64,000 nucleotides of DNA from Ptiloglossa arizonensis (lineage: Eukaryota > Arthropoda > Insecta > Hymenoptera > Colletidae). Made by a program: the position numbers and the translations under genes. The first letter of the stretch is position 1. Each line of letters opens with the position of its first letter. Of this stretch, positions 1-10,879 are shown piece after piece. The notes beneath the pieces are model-generated. The model was not told the origin of the DNA. It searched no databases and saw only the letters and a program-made list of their open reading frames with translations. The stretch spans positions 1,116,001 through 1,180,000 of the forward strand of contig NW_027478439.1 in assembly GCF_051014685.1 (NCBI RefSeq), given 5' to 3'.

Positions 1-177
1 CCCATATCTCGCGAACGGATTGACCAAACCCAAAAATTCCGGCTGCGTGTGAAAGTAGAAACTCGCCCGATTACAACGGTATGTGTATTTTTTCCCTAGG
101 CCATTCGGGTTAAGCGATTGGAGCAGCAGAAGTGCGAAAAATTTGTTGTCTTCTCAACCATTTCTTAGTTTCAAACG
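1..177 (+). repeat. Satellite monomer, 177-bp canonical form (phase reference)
   Basis: This unit sets the phase used here. In order it has the TCGCGA palindrome near residue 10, an A-tract near 33-37, CCCGATTACAACGG near 66-79, a T-tract at about 88-93 running into the CCTAGG palindrome, GGAGCAGCAG near 120-129, another A/T tract near 137-143, and CTCAACCATTTCTTAG near 154-169. It differs from the majority form at a few places, for example CCGGCTGCGTGTG where most units have CCTGTTGCGTCTG. The same length and order recur throughout, so it stands for the bulk of the array. Confidence 0.95.
65..81 (-). other. CENP-B-box-like 17-mer in the canonical monomer (representative)
   Basis: On the minus strand these bases read TACCGTTGTAATCGGGC. 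Against the mammalian CENP-B box YTTCGTTGGAARCGGGA, 12 of 17 positions agree, and 7 of the 9 positions usually called essential (TTCG, A, CGGG), the two misses being the TT. The motif recurs every unit (242-258 next) wherever the monomer has CCCGATTACAACGGTA. A rough hand calculation says a 7-of-9 core match is expected about once per two random 177-bp units, so the core match alone is weak. The 12-of-17 match is less likely by chance, but no binding protein is shown. Treat it as a resemblance only. Confidence 0.25.
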
Positions 178-531
178 CCCATATCTGGCGAACGGATTGA
201 CCAAACCCAAATATTCCTGTTGCATCTGATAGTGGAAACTCGCCCGATTACAACGGTATGTGTATTTTTTCCCTAGGCCATTCTGGTTAAGCGATTGGAG
301 CAGCAGAAGTGCGAAAAATTTGTTGTCTTCTCAACCATTTCTTAGCTTCAAACTCCCATATCTCGCGAACGGATTGACCAAACCCAAAAATTGCTGTTGC
401 GCCTGAAAGTAGAAACTCGCCCGATTACAACGGTATGTGTATTTTTTCCCTGGGCCATTCTGGTTAAGCGTTTGGAGCAGCAGAAGTGCGTAAAATTTGT
501 TGCCTTCTGAACCATTTCTTAGTTTCAAATT

Positions 532-709
532 CCCATATCTCGGAGAATGGATTGGACAATCCCAAAAATTCCTGTTGGGTCTGAAATTAGAAACTTGCCT
601 GAATACAACGCTATGTGTATTTTTTCCCTAGGCCATTCTGGTTAAGCAATTGGAGCAGCAGAATTGCGAAAAATTTGTTGTCTTCTCAACCATTTCTTAG
701 CTTCAGACT
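532..709 (+). repeat. Satellite monomer, 178-bp subtype (CGGAGAATGG form)
   Basis: This unit has CGGAGAATGG where the canonical form has CGCGAACGG, a gain of one base. It also has GATTGGACAATCCC (usually GATTGGCCAATCCC) and GAATACAACGCTATG instead of GATTACAACGGTATG. These changes travel together and define a subtype. It is frequent from 0.5 to 33 kb, for example near 1,780, 3,730, 5,500, 11,690, 14,350, 20,370 and 32,565. It was not seen again until single units near 43,370, 46,375 and 53,795, and not at all after that. Confidence 0.93.
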
Positions 710-886
710 CCCATATCTGGCGAATGGATTGACCAAACCCAAATATTCCTGTTGCATCTGATAGCAGAAACTCGCCCGATTACAACGGTATGTGTATTTT
801 CTCCCTAGGCCATTCTGGTTAAGCGATTGGAGCAGCAGAATTGCGAAAAATTTGTTGTCTTCTCAACCATTTCTTAGCTTCAGACT

Positions 887-1062
887 CCCATATCTCGCGA
901 ACGGATTGACTAAATCCAAAAATTCCTGTTGAGCCTGAAAGAAGAAACTCGCCCGATTACAACGCTATGGTTGTTTTTCCCTAGGCCATTCCAGTTAAGC
1001 GTTTGGAGCAGCAGAAGTGCGTAAAATTTGTTGTCTACTCAACCATTTCATAGCTTCAAACT
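887..1062 (+). repeat. Satellite monomer, 176-bp subtype (GGTTGTTTTTCCC form)
   Basis: This unit has GACTAAA in place of GACCAAA, TTGAGCCTG (usually TTGAGTCTG), and a shortened T-tract, TATGGTTGTTTTTCCC, which costs one base. It is usually followed by CCATTCCGG rather than CCATTCTGG (CCATTCCAG here). Variants with GGTTATTTTTCCC or GGTTATTCTTCCC belong to the same group. The subtype occurs across the array and is common in 36-53 kb and 60-63 kb. Where it is as frequent as the 178-bp subtype, the two length changes cancel. Confidence 0.92.
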
Positions 1063-1410
1063 CCCATATCTCGTGAATGGATTGACCAAACCCTAATATT
1101 CCTGCTGCGGCCGAAAGTAGAAACTCGCCCGATTACAACGGTATGTGTATTTTTTCCCTAGTCCATCCTGGTTAAGCGTTTGGAGCAGCAGAAGTGCGTA
1201 AAATTTGTGTTCTTCTCAACCATTTCTCAGCTTCAAACGCCCATATCTGGCGAACGGATTGACCAAACCCAAATATTCCTGTTGCATCTGATAGTAGAAA
1301 CTCGCCCGATTACAACGGTATGTGTATTTTTTCCCTAGGCCATTCTGGTTAAGCGATTGCAGCAGCAGAAGTGTGAAAAATTTGTTGTCTTCTCAACCAT
1401 TTCTTAGCTC

Positions 1411-3047
1411 CAAACTCCCATATCTCGCGAACGGATTGACCAAACCCAAAAATTCCGGCTGCGTGTGAAAGTAGAAACTCGCCCGATTACAACCGTATGT
1501 ATATTTTTTCCCTAGGCCATTCTGGTTAAGCGATTGGAGCAGCTGAAGTGCGAAAAATTTGTTGTCTTCTCAACCATTTCTTAGTTTCAAACTCCCATAT
1601 CTCGCGAACGGATTGACCAAACCCAAAAATTGCTGCTGCGTCTGAAAGTAGAAACTCGCCCGATTACAACGGTATGTGTATTTTTTCCGTGGGCCATTCT
1701 GGTTAAGCGTTTGGAGCAGCACAAGTGCGTAAAATTTGTTGCCTTCTGAACCATTTCTTAGTTTCAAACTCCCATATCTCGGAGAATGGATTGGCCAATC
1801 CCAAAAATTCCTGTTGCGTCTGAAATTAGAAACTTGCCCGAATACAACGCTATGTGTATTTTTTCCCTAGGCCATTCTGGTTAAGCGGTTGGAGCAGCAG
1901 GAGTGCGAAAAATTTGTTGTCTTCTCAACCATTTCTTAGCTTCAGACTCCCATATCTCGCGAACGGATTGACTAAATCCAAAAATTCCTGTTGAGTCTGA
2001 AAGTAGAAACTCGCCCGATTACAACGGTATGGTTTTTTTTTCCCTAGGCCATTCCGGTTAAGCGTTTGGAGCAGAAGAAGTGCGAAAAATTTGTTGCCTT
2101 CTCAACCATTTCTTATATTCAAACACCTATATCTCGCGAACGGATTGACCAAACCCAAAAATTCCTGCTGCGTCTGAAATTAGAAACTCATACGATTACT
2201 ACGGTACGTGTATTTTTTCCCAAGGCCATTCTGGTTAAGCGTTTGGAGCAGCAGAAGTGCGTAAAATTTGTTGTCTTCTCAACCATTTCATAACCTCAAA
2301 CTCCCATATCTCGCGAATGCATTGACCAAACCCAAATATTCCTGTTGCGTCTGAAAGTAGAAACTCGCCCGATTACAACGGTATGTGTATTTTTTCCCTA
2401 GGCCATCCTGGTTAAGCGTTTGGAGCAGCAGAAGTGCGAAGAATTTGTTGTCTTCTCAACCATTTCTTAGCTTCAGACTCCCATTTCTCGCGAACGGATT
2501 GACTAAACCCGAAAATTCCTGTTGAGTCTGAAAGTAGAAACTCGCCCGATTACAACGCTATGGTTGTTTTTCCCTAAGCCATTCCGGTTAAGCGTTTGGA
2601 GCAGCAGAAGTGCGTAAAATTTGTTGTCTACTCAACCATTTCATAGCTTCAAACGCCCATATCTCGCGAATGGATTGACCAAACCCTAATATTCCTGCTG
2701 CGTCCGAAAGTAGAAACTCGCCCGATTACAACGGTATGTGCATTTTTTCCCTAGGCCATCCTGGTTAAGCGTTTGGAGCAGCAGAAGTGCGTAAAATTTG
2801 TGGTCTTCTCAACCATTTCTCAGCTTCAAACGCCCATATCTGGCGAACGGATTGACCAAACCCAAATATTCCTGTTGCATCTGATAGTAGAAACTCGCCC
2901 GATTACAACGGTATGTGTATTTTTTCCCTAGGCCATTCTGGTTAAGCGATTGCAGCAGCAGAAGTGCGAAAAATTTGTTGTCTTCTCAACCATTTCTTAG
3001 CTCCAAACTCCCATATCTCGCGAACGGATTGACCAAACCCAAAAATT
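1411..3047 (+). repeat. Segment duplicated at +1,947 bp (11 monomers), copy 1
   Basis: About 9.25 monomers here match 3358-4994 at a spacing of 1,947 bp (11 x 177). Few differences were seen, for example ATTGCTGCTGCG against ATTACTGCTGCG near 1,628 and GACCAAACCC against GACAAAACCC near 2,678. The match starts just after a clear mismatch (GATTGCAGCAGC here against GTTTGGAGCAGC) and ends where CCTGTTGCGTCTGACAG meets CCGGCTGCGTGTG in the other copy. It contains rare marks shared only with its copy, such as TATGGTTTTTTTTTCCC near 2,029. Confidence 0.9.
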
Positions 3048-3357
3048 CCTGTTGCGTCTGACAGTAGAAACTCGCCCGATTACAACGGTATGTGTATTTT
3101 TTCCCTAGGCCTTTCTGGTCACGCGTTTGGAGCAGCAGAAGTGCGCAAAATTTGTTGCCTTCTCAACCATTTCTTAGCTTCAAACTCCCATATCTGGCGA
3201 ACGGATTGACCAAACCCAAATATTCCTGTTGCACCTGATAGTAGAAACTCGCCCGATTACAACGGTATGTGTATTTTTTCCCTAGGCCATTCTGGTTAAG
3301 CGTTTGGAGCAGCAGAAGTGCGAAGAATTTGTTGCGTTCTCAACAATTTCTTAGCTT

Positions 3358-4994
3358 CAAAATCCCATATCTCGCGAACGGATTGACCAAACCCAAAAAT
3401 TCCGGCTGCGTGTGAAAGTAGAAACTCGCCCGATTACAACCGTATGTATATTTTTTCCCTAGGCCATTCTGGTTAAGCGATTGGAGCAGCTGAAGTGCGA
3501 AAAATTTGTTGTCTTCTCAACCATTTCTTAGTTTCAAACTCCCATATCTCGCGAACGGATTGACCAAACCCAAAAATTACTGCTGCGTCTGAAAGTAGAA
3601 ACTCGCCCGATTACAACGGTATGTGTATTTTTTCCCTGGGCCATTCTGGTTAAGCGTTTGGAGCAGCACAAGTGCGTAAAATTTGTTGCCTTCTGAACCA
3701 TTTCTTAGTTTCAAACTCCCATATCTCGGAGAATGGATTGGCCAATCCCAAAAACTCCTGTTGCGTCTGAAATTAGAAACTTGCCCGAATACAACGCTAT
3801 GTGTATTTTTTCCCTAGGCCATTCTGGTTAAGCGGTTGGAGCAGCAGGAGTGCGAAAAATTTGTTGTCTTCTCAACCATTTCTTAGCTTCAGACTCCCAT
3901 ATCTCGCGAACGGATTGACTAAATCCAAAAATTCCTGTTGAGTCTGAAAGTAGAAACTCGCCCGATTACAACGGTATGGTTTTTTTTTCCCTAGGCCATT
4001 CCGGTTAAGCGTTTGGAGCAGAAGAAGTGCGAAAAATTTGTTGCCTTCTCAACCATTTCTTATATTCAAACACCTATATCTCGCGAACGGATTGACCAAA
4101 CCCAAAAATTCCTGCTGCGTCTGAAATTAGAAACTCATACGATTACTACGGTACGTGTATTTTTTCCCAAGGCCATTCTGGTTAAGCGTTTGGAGCAGCA
4201 GAAGTGCGTAAAATTTGTTGTCTTCTCAACCATTTCATAACCTCAAACTCCCATATCTCGCGAATGCATTGACCAAACCCAAATATTCCTGTTGCGTCTG
4301 AAAGTAGAAACTCGCCCGATTACAACGGTATGTGTATTTTTTCCCTAGGCCATCCTGGTTAAGCGTTTGGAGCAGCAGAAGTGCGAAGAATTTGTTGTCT
4401 TCTCAACCATTTCTTAGCTTCAGACTCCCATTTCTCGCGAACGGATTGACTAAACCCGAAAATTCCTGTTGAGTCTGAAAGTAGAAACTCGCCCGATTAC
4501 AACGCTATGGTTGTTTTTCCCTAAGCCATTCCGGTTAAGCGTTTGGAGCAGCAGAAGTGCGTAAAATTTGTTGTCTACTCAACCATTTCATAGCTTCAAA
4601 CGCCCATATCTCGCGAATGGATTGACAAAACCCTAATATTCCTGCTGCGTCCGAAAGTAGAAACTCGCCCGATTACAACGGTATGTGCATTTTTTCCCTA
4701 GGCCATCCTGGTTAAGCGTTTGGAGCAGCAGAAGTGCGTAAAATTTGTGGTCTTCTCAACCATTTCTCAGCTTCAAACGCCCATATCTGGCGAACGGATT
4801 GACCAAACCCAAATATTCCTGTTGCATCTGATAGTAGAAACTCGCCCGATTACAACGGTATGTGTATTTTTTCCCTAGGCCATTCTGGTTAAGCGATTGC
4901 AGCAGCAGAAGTGCGAAAAATTTGTTGTCTTCTCAACCATTTCTTAGCTCCAAACTCCCATATCTCGCGAACGGATTGACCAAACCCAAAAATT
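3358..4994 (+). repeat. Segment duplicated at +1,947 bp (11 monomers), copy 2
   Basis: This is the second copy of 1411-3047. It lies wholly inside the interval separating the two 28-unit copies. Removing one 11-unit step would turn the 28-unit spacing into a 17-unit one (3,009 bp). The simplest reading is that an older 17-unit repeat was enlarged by an 11-unit tandem duplication. That order is inference from nested boundaries. Confidence 0.88.
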
Positions 4995-6833
4995 CCGGCT
5001 GCGTGTGAAAGTAGAAACTCGCCCGATTACAACGGTATGTGTATTTTTTCCCTAGGCCATTCGGGTTAAGCGATTGGAGCAGCAGAAGTGCGAAAAATTT
5101 GTTGTCTTCTCAACCATTTCTTAGTTTCAAACGCCCATATCTGGCGAACGGATTGACCAAACCCAAATATTCCTGTTGCATCTGATAGTGGAAACTCGCC
5201 CGATTACAACGGTATGTGTATTTTTTCCCTAGGCCATTCTGGTTAAGCGATTGGAGCAGCAGAAGTGCGAAAAATTTGTTGTCTTCTCAACCATTTCTTA
5301 GCTTCAAACTCCCATATCTCGCGAACGGATTGACCAAACCCAAAAATTGCTGTTGCGCCTGAAAGTAGAAACTCGCCCGATTACAACGGTATGTGTATTT
5401 TTTCCCTGGGCCATTCTGGTTAAGCGTTTGGAGCAGCAGAAGTGCGTAAAATTTGTTGCCTTCTGAACCATTTCTTAGTTTCAAATTCCCATATCTCGGA
5501 GAATGGATTGGACAATCCCAAAAATTCCTGTTGGGTCTGAAATTAGAAACTTGCCTGAATACAACGCTATGTGTATTTTTTCCCTAGGCCATTCTGGTTA
5601 AGCAATTGGAGCAGCAGAATTGCGAAAAATTTGTTGTCTTCTCAACCATTTCTTAGCTTCAGACTCCCATATCTGGCGAATGGATTGACCAAACCCAAAT
5701 ATTCCTGTTGCATCTGATAGCAGAAACTCGCCCGATTACAACGGTATGTGTATTTTCTCCCTAGGCCATTCTGGTTAAGCGATTGGAGCAGCAGAAGTGC
5801 GAAAAATTTGTTGTCTTCTCAACCATTTCTTAGCTTCAGACTCCCATATCTCGCGAACGGATTGACTAAATCCAAAAATTCCTGTTGAGTCTGAAAGAAG
5901 AAACTCGCCCGATTACAACGCTATGGTTGTTTTTCCCTAGGCCATTCCAGTTAAGCGTTTGGAGCAGCAGAAGTGCGTAAAATTTGTTGTCTACTCAACC
6001 ATTTCATAGCTTCAAACTCCCATATCTCGTGAATGGATTGACCAAACCCTAATATTCCTGCTGCGGCCGAAAGTAGAAACTCGCCCGATTACAACGGTAT
6101 GTGTATTTTTTCCCTAGTCCATCCTGGTTAAGCGTTTGGAGCAGCAGAAGTGCGTAAAATTTGTGTTCTTCTCAACCATTTCTCAGCTTCAAACGCCCAT
6201 ATCTGGCGAACGGATTGACCAAACCCAAATATTCCTGTTGCATCTGATAGTAGAAACTCGCCCGATTACAACGGTATGTGTATTTTTTCCCTAGGCCATT
6301 CTGGTTAAGCGATTGCAGCAGCAGAAGTGTGAAAAATTTGTTGTCTTCTCAACCATTTCTTAGCTCCAAACTCCCATATCTCGCGAACGGATTGACCAAA
6401 CCCAAAAATTCCGGCTGCGTGTGAAAGTAGAAACTCGCCCGATTACAACCGTATGTATATTTTTTCCCTAGGCCATTCTGGTTAAGCGATTGGAGCAGCT
6501 GAAGTGCGAAAAATTTGTTGTCTTCTCAACCATTTCTTAGTTTCAAACTCCCATATCTCGCGAACGGATTGACCAAACCCAAAAATTGCTGCTGCGTCTG
6601 AAAGTAGAAACTCGCCCGATTACAACGGTATGTGTATTTTTTCCCTGGGCCATTCTGGTTAAGCGTTTGGAGCAGCACAAGTGCGTAAAATTTGTTGCCT
6701 TCTGAACCATTTCTTAGTTTCAAACTCCCATATCTCGGAGAATGGATTGGCCAATCCCAAAAATTCCTGTTGCGTCTGAAATTAGAAACTTGCCCGAATA
6801 CAACGCTATGTGTATTTTTTCCCTAGGCCATTC
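4957..6833 (+). repeat. Segment duplicated at +4,956 bp (28 monomers), copy 2
   Basis: This is the downstream copy of 1-1877. The junction at about 4,957-4,995 is where the 11-unit repeat copy (3358-4994) gives way to the sequence that opens the window, with the CCGGCTGCGTGTG variant. Beyond 6,833 the two copies still correspond but with more differences (GCGATTGGAGCAGCTGAAG here against GCGGTTGGAGCAGCAGGAG), and near 7,100 the sequence switches to one resembling 1,080-1,230 or 2,680-2,820. Confidence 0.9.
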
Positions 6834-7679
6834 TGGTTAAGCGATTGGAGCAGCTGAAGTGCGAAAAATTTGTTGTCTTCTCAACCATTTCTTAGCTTCA
6901 GACTCCCATATCTCGCGAACGGATTGACTAAATCCAAAAATTCCTGTTGAGTCTGAAAGTAGAAACTCGCCCGATTACAACGGTATGGTTGTTTTTCCCT
7001 AGGCCATTCCGGTTAAGCGTTTGGAGCAGCAGAAGTGCGAAAAATTTGTTGCCTTCTCAACCATTTCTTATCTTCAAACTCCTATATCTCGCGAACGGAT
7101 TGACCAAACCCTAATATTCCTGCTGCGTCCGAAAGTAGAAACTCGCCCGATTACAACGGTATGTGTATTTTTTCCCTAGGCCATCCTGGTTAAGCGTTTG
7201 GAGCAGCAGAAGTGCGTAAAATTTGTGGTCTTCTCAACCATTTCTTAGTTTCAAACTCCCATATCTCGGAGAATGGATTGGCCAATCCCAAAAATTCCTG
7301 TTGCGTCTGAAAGTAGAAACTCGCCCGATTACAACGGTACGTGTATTTTTTCCCTAGGCCATTCTGGTTAAGCAATTGGAGCAGCAGAAGTGCGAAAAAT
7401 TTGTTGTTCTCAACCATTTCTTAGCTTCAAACTCCCATATCTCGCGAACGGATTGACTAAACCCAAAAATTCCTGTTGAGTCTGAAAGAGGAAACTCGCC
7501 CGATTACAACGGTATGTGTATTTTTTCCCTAGGCCATTCTGGTTAAGCGATTGGAGCAGCAGAAGTGCGAAAAATTTGTTGTCTTCTCAACCATTTCTTA
7601 GCTCCAAACTCCCATATCTCGCGAACGGATTGACCAAACCCAAAAATTCCGGCTGCGTGTGAAAGTAGAAACTCGCCAG

Positions 7680-10176
7680 ATTACAACGGTATGTGTATTT
7701 TTTCCCTAGGCCATTCTGGTTAAGCAATTGGAGCAGCAGAAGTGCGAAAAATTTGTTGTTCTCAACCATTTCTTAGCTTCAAACTCCCATATCTCGCGAA
7801 CGCAATGTCCAAACCCAATAATTCCTGCTGCGTCCGAAAGTAGAAACTCGCACGATTACAACGGTATGTGTATTTTTTCCATAGGCCATTCTGGTTAAGC
7901 GTTTGGAGCAGCAGAAGTGCGTAAAATTTGTTGTCTTCTCAACCATTTCTTAGTTTCAAACTCCCATATCTCAGAGAATGGATTGGCCAATCCCAAAAAT
8001 TCCTGTTGCGTCTGAAATTAGAAACTCGCCCGAATACAACGCTATGTGTATTTTTTCCCTAGGCCATTCTGGTTAAGCGGTTGGAGCAGCAGAAGAGCGA
8101 AAAATTTGTTGCCTTCTCAACCATTTCTTAGCTTCAAACTCCCATATCTCGCGAACGGATTGACCAAACCCAAAAATTCCTGGTGCGTCTGAAAGTAGAA
8201 ACTCGTACGATTACAACGGTATGTATATTTTTTCCCTAGGCCATTCTGGTTAAGCGGTTGGAGCAGCAGAAGTGCGAAAAATTTGTTGTCTTCTCAACCA
8301 TTTCTTAGCTTCAGACTCCCATATTTCGCGAACGGATTGACCAAACCCAAAAATTCCTGTTGCGTCTGACAGTAGAAACTCGCCCGATTACAACGGTATG
8401 TGTATTTTCCCCCTAGGCCTGTCTCGTCCCGCGTTTGGAGCAGCAGAAGCGCGCAAAATTTGTTGTCTTCTCAACCATTTCTTAGTTTCATACTCCCATA
8501 TCTCGCGAACGGATTCGCCAAACCCAAAAATTGCTGTTGCGTCTGAAAGTAGAAACTCGCCCGATTACAACGGTATGTGTATTTTTTCCCTAGGCCATTC
8601 TGGTTAAGCGTTTGGAGCAGCAGAAGTGCGTAAAATTTGTTGTCTTCTCAACCATTTCTTAGTTTCAAACTCCCATATCTCAGAGAATGGATTGGCCAAT
8701 CCCAAAAATTCCTGTTGCGTCTGAAATTAGAAACTCGCCCGAATACAACGCTATGTGTATTTTTTCCCTAGGCCATTCTGGTTAAGCGGTTGGAGCAGCA
8801 GAAGAGCGAAAAATTTGTTGCCTTCTCAACCATTTCTTAGCTTCAAACTCCCATATCTCGAGAACGGATTGACCAAACCCAAATATTCCTGTGACGTCTG
8901 AAAGTAGAAACTCGCTCGATTACAACGGTATGTGTATTTTTTCCCTAGGCCATTCTGGTTAAGCAATTGGAGCAGCAGAAGTGCGAAAAATTTGTTGTTC
9001 TCAACCATTTCTTAGCTTCAAACTCCCATATCTCGCGAACGCAATGTCCAAACCCAATAATTCCTGCTGCGTCCGAAAGTAGAAACTCGCACGATTACAA
9101 CGGTATGTGTATTTTTTCCATAGGCCATTCTGGTTAAGCGTTTGGAGCAGCAGAAGTGCGTAAAATTTGTTGTCTTCTCAACCATTTCTTAGTTTCAAAC
9201 TCCCATATCTCAGAGAATGGATTGGCCAATCCCAAAAATTCCTGTTGCGTCTGAAATTAGAAACTCGCCCGAATACAACGCTATGTGTATTTTTTCCCTA
9301 GGCCATTCTGGTTAAGCGGTTGGAGCAGCAGAAGAGCGAAAAATTTGTTGCCTTCTCAACCATTTCTTAGCTTCAAACTCCCATATCTCGCGAACGGATT
9401 GACCAAACCCAAAAATTCCTGGTGCGTCTGAAAGTAGAAACTCGTACGATTACAACGGTATGTATATTTTTTCCCTAGGCCATTCTGGTTAAGCGGTTGG
9501 AGCAGCAGAAGTGCGAAAAATTTGTTGTCTTCTCAACCATTTCTTAGCTTCAGACTCCCATATTTCGCGAACGGATTGACCAAACCCAAAAATTCCTGTT
9601 GCGTCTGACAGTAGAAACTCGCCCGATTACAACGGTATGTGTATTTTCCCCCTAGGCCTGTCTCGTCCCGCGTTTGGAGCAGCAGAAGCGCGCAAAATTT
9701 GTTGTCTTCTCAACCATTTCTTAGTTTCATACTCCCATATCTCGCGAACGGATTCGCCAAACCCAAAAATTGCTGTTGCGTCTGAAAGTAGAAACTCGCC
9801 CGATTACAACGGTATGTGTATTTTTTCCCTAGGCCATTCTGGTTAAGCGTTTGGAGCAGCAGAAGTGCGTAAAATTTGTTGTCTTCTCAACCATTTCTTA
9901 GTTTCAAACTCCCATATCTCAGAGAATGGATTGGCCAATCCCAAAAATTCCTGTTGCGTCTGAAATTAGAAACTCGCCCGAATACAACGCTATGTGTATT
10001 TTTTCCCTAGGCCATTCTGGTTAAGCGGTTGGAGCAGCAGAAGAGCGAAAAATTTGTTGCCTTCTCAACCATTTCTTAGCTTCAAACTCCCATATCTCGA
10101 GAACGGATTGACCAAACCCAAATATTCCTGTGACGTCTGAAAGTAGAAACTCGCTCGATTACAACGGTATGTGTAT
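7680..10176 (+). repeat. Seven-monomer higher-order repeat, two tandem copies (period 1,239 bp)
   Basis: Bases 7680-8918 are followed directly by a second copy from 8919, and the match runs about 18 bp past the second full unit. Period marks are CGCAATGTCC at 7801 and 9040, and CTCGAGAACGG at 8857 and 10096, each 1,239 bp apart (7 x 177). I saw no difference between copies in the stretches compared. Diagnostic monomers inside have GAAGAGCGAAAAATT, CTGGTGCGTCTG, CTCGTACGATT and GGCCTGTCTCGTCCCGCG. Units near 7,700, 7,760 and 8,995 have TTGTTGTTCTC, two bases shorter than usual. Confidence 0.92.
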
Positions 10177-10879
10177 ATTTTCCTTAGGCAATTCCGGTTA
10201 AGCGATTGGAGCAGCAGAAGTGCGAAAAATTGGTTGTCTTCTCAACCATTTCTTAGCTTCAAACTCCTATATCTCGCGAACGGATTGACCAAACCCAAAA
10301 ATTCTTGTTGCGTCTGACAGTAGAAACTCGCCCGATTACAACGGTATGGTTGTTTTTCCCTAGGCCATTCCGGTTAAGCGTTTGGAGCAGCACAAGTGCG
10401 TAAAATTTGTTGTCTTCTCAACCATTTCTTAGCTTCAAACTCCCATATCTCGTGATCGGAATGACCAAACCCAAAAATTCCTGTTGCGCCTGAATGCAGT
10501 AACTCGCCCGATTACAACGGTATGTGTATTTTTTCCCTAGGCCATTCTGGTAATGCGTTTGGAGCAGCAGAAGTGCGCAAAATTTGTTGCCTTCTCAACC
10601 ATTTCTTAGTTTCAAACTCCCATATCTCGGAGAATGGATTGGCCAATCCCAAAAATTCCTGTTGCGTCTGAAAGTAGAAACTCGCCCGAATACAACGCTA
10701 TGTGTATTTTTTCCCTAGGCCATTCTGGTTAAGCCGATGGAGCAGCAGAAGTGCGAAAAATTTGTTGTCTTCTCAACCATTTCTTAGTTTCAAACTCCCA
10801 TATCTCGCGAACGCATTGTCAAAACCCAAAAATTCCTGCTGCGTCTGAAAGTAGAAACTCGCCCGATTACAAGGGTATT

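Larger units (their letters stand above)
1..1877 (+). repeat. Segment duplicated at +4,956 bp (28 monomers), copy 1
   Basis: Bases 1-1877 recur at 4957-6833, exactly 28 x 177 bp downstream, with only a few substitutions seen. Examples are AATTGCG at about 839 against AAGTGCG, GAGCCTG at about 921 against GAGTCTG, and TCCGTGGG near 1687 against TCCCTGGG. The block holds about 10.6 monomers, including 178-bp units at 532 and about 1,770 and a 176-bp unit at 887. Weaker similarity continues to about 2,140 / 7,100. The near identity means the duplication is recent relative to divergence among neighbouring monomers. Confidence 0.9.

Noticed and set aside
7680..10176. CRISPR-like regular repetition
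   Set aside because: The units are 177 bp, contiguous and without unique spacers. No cas genes or bacterial context are present.
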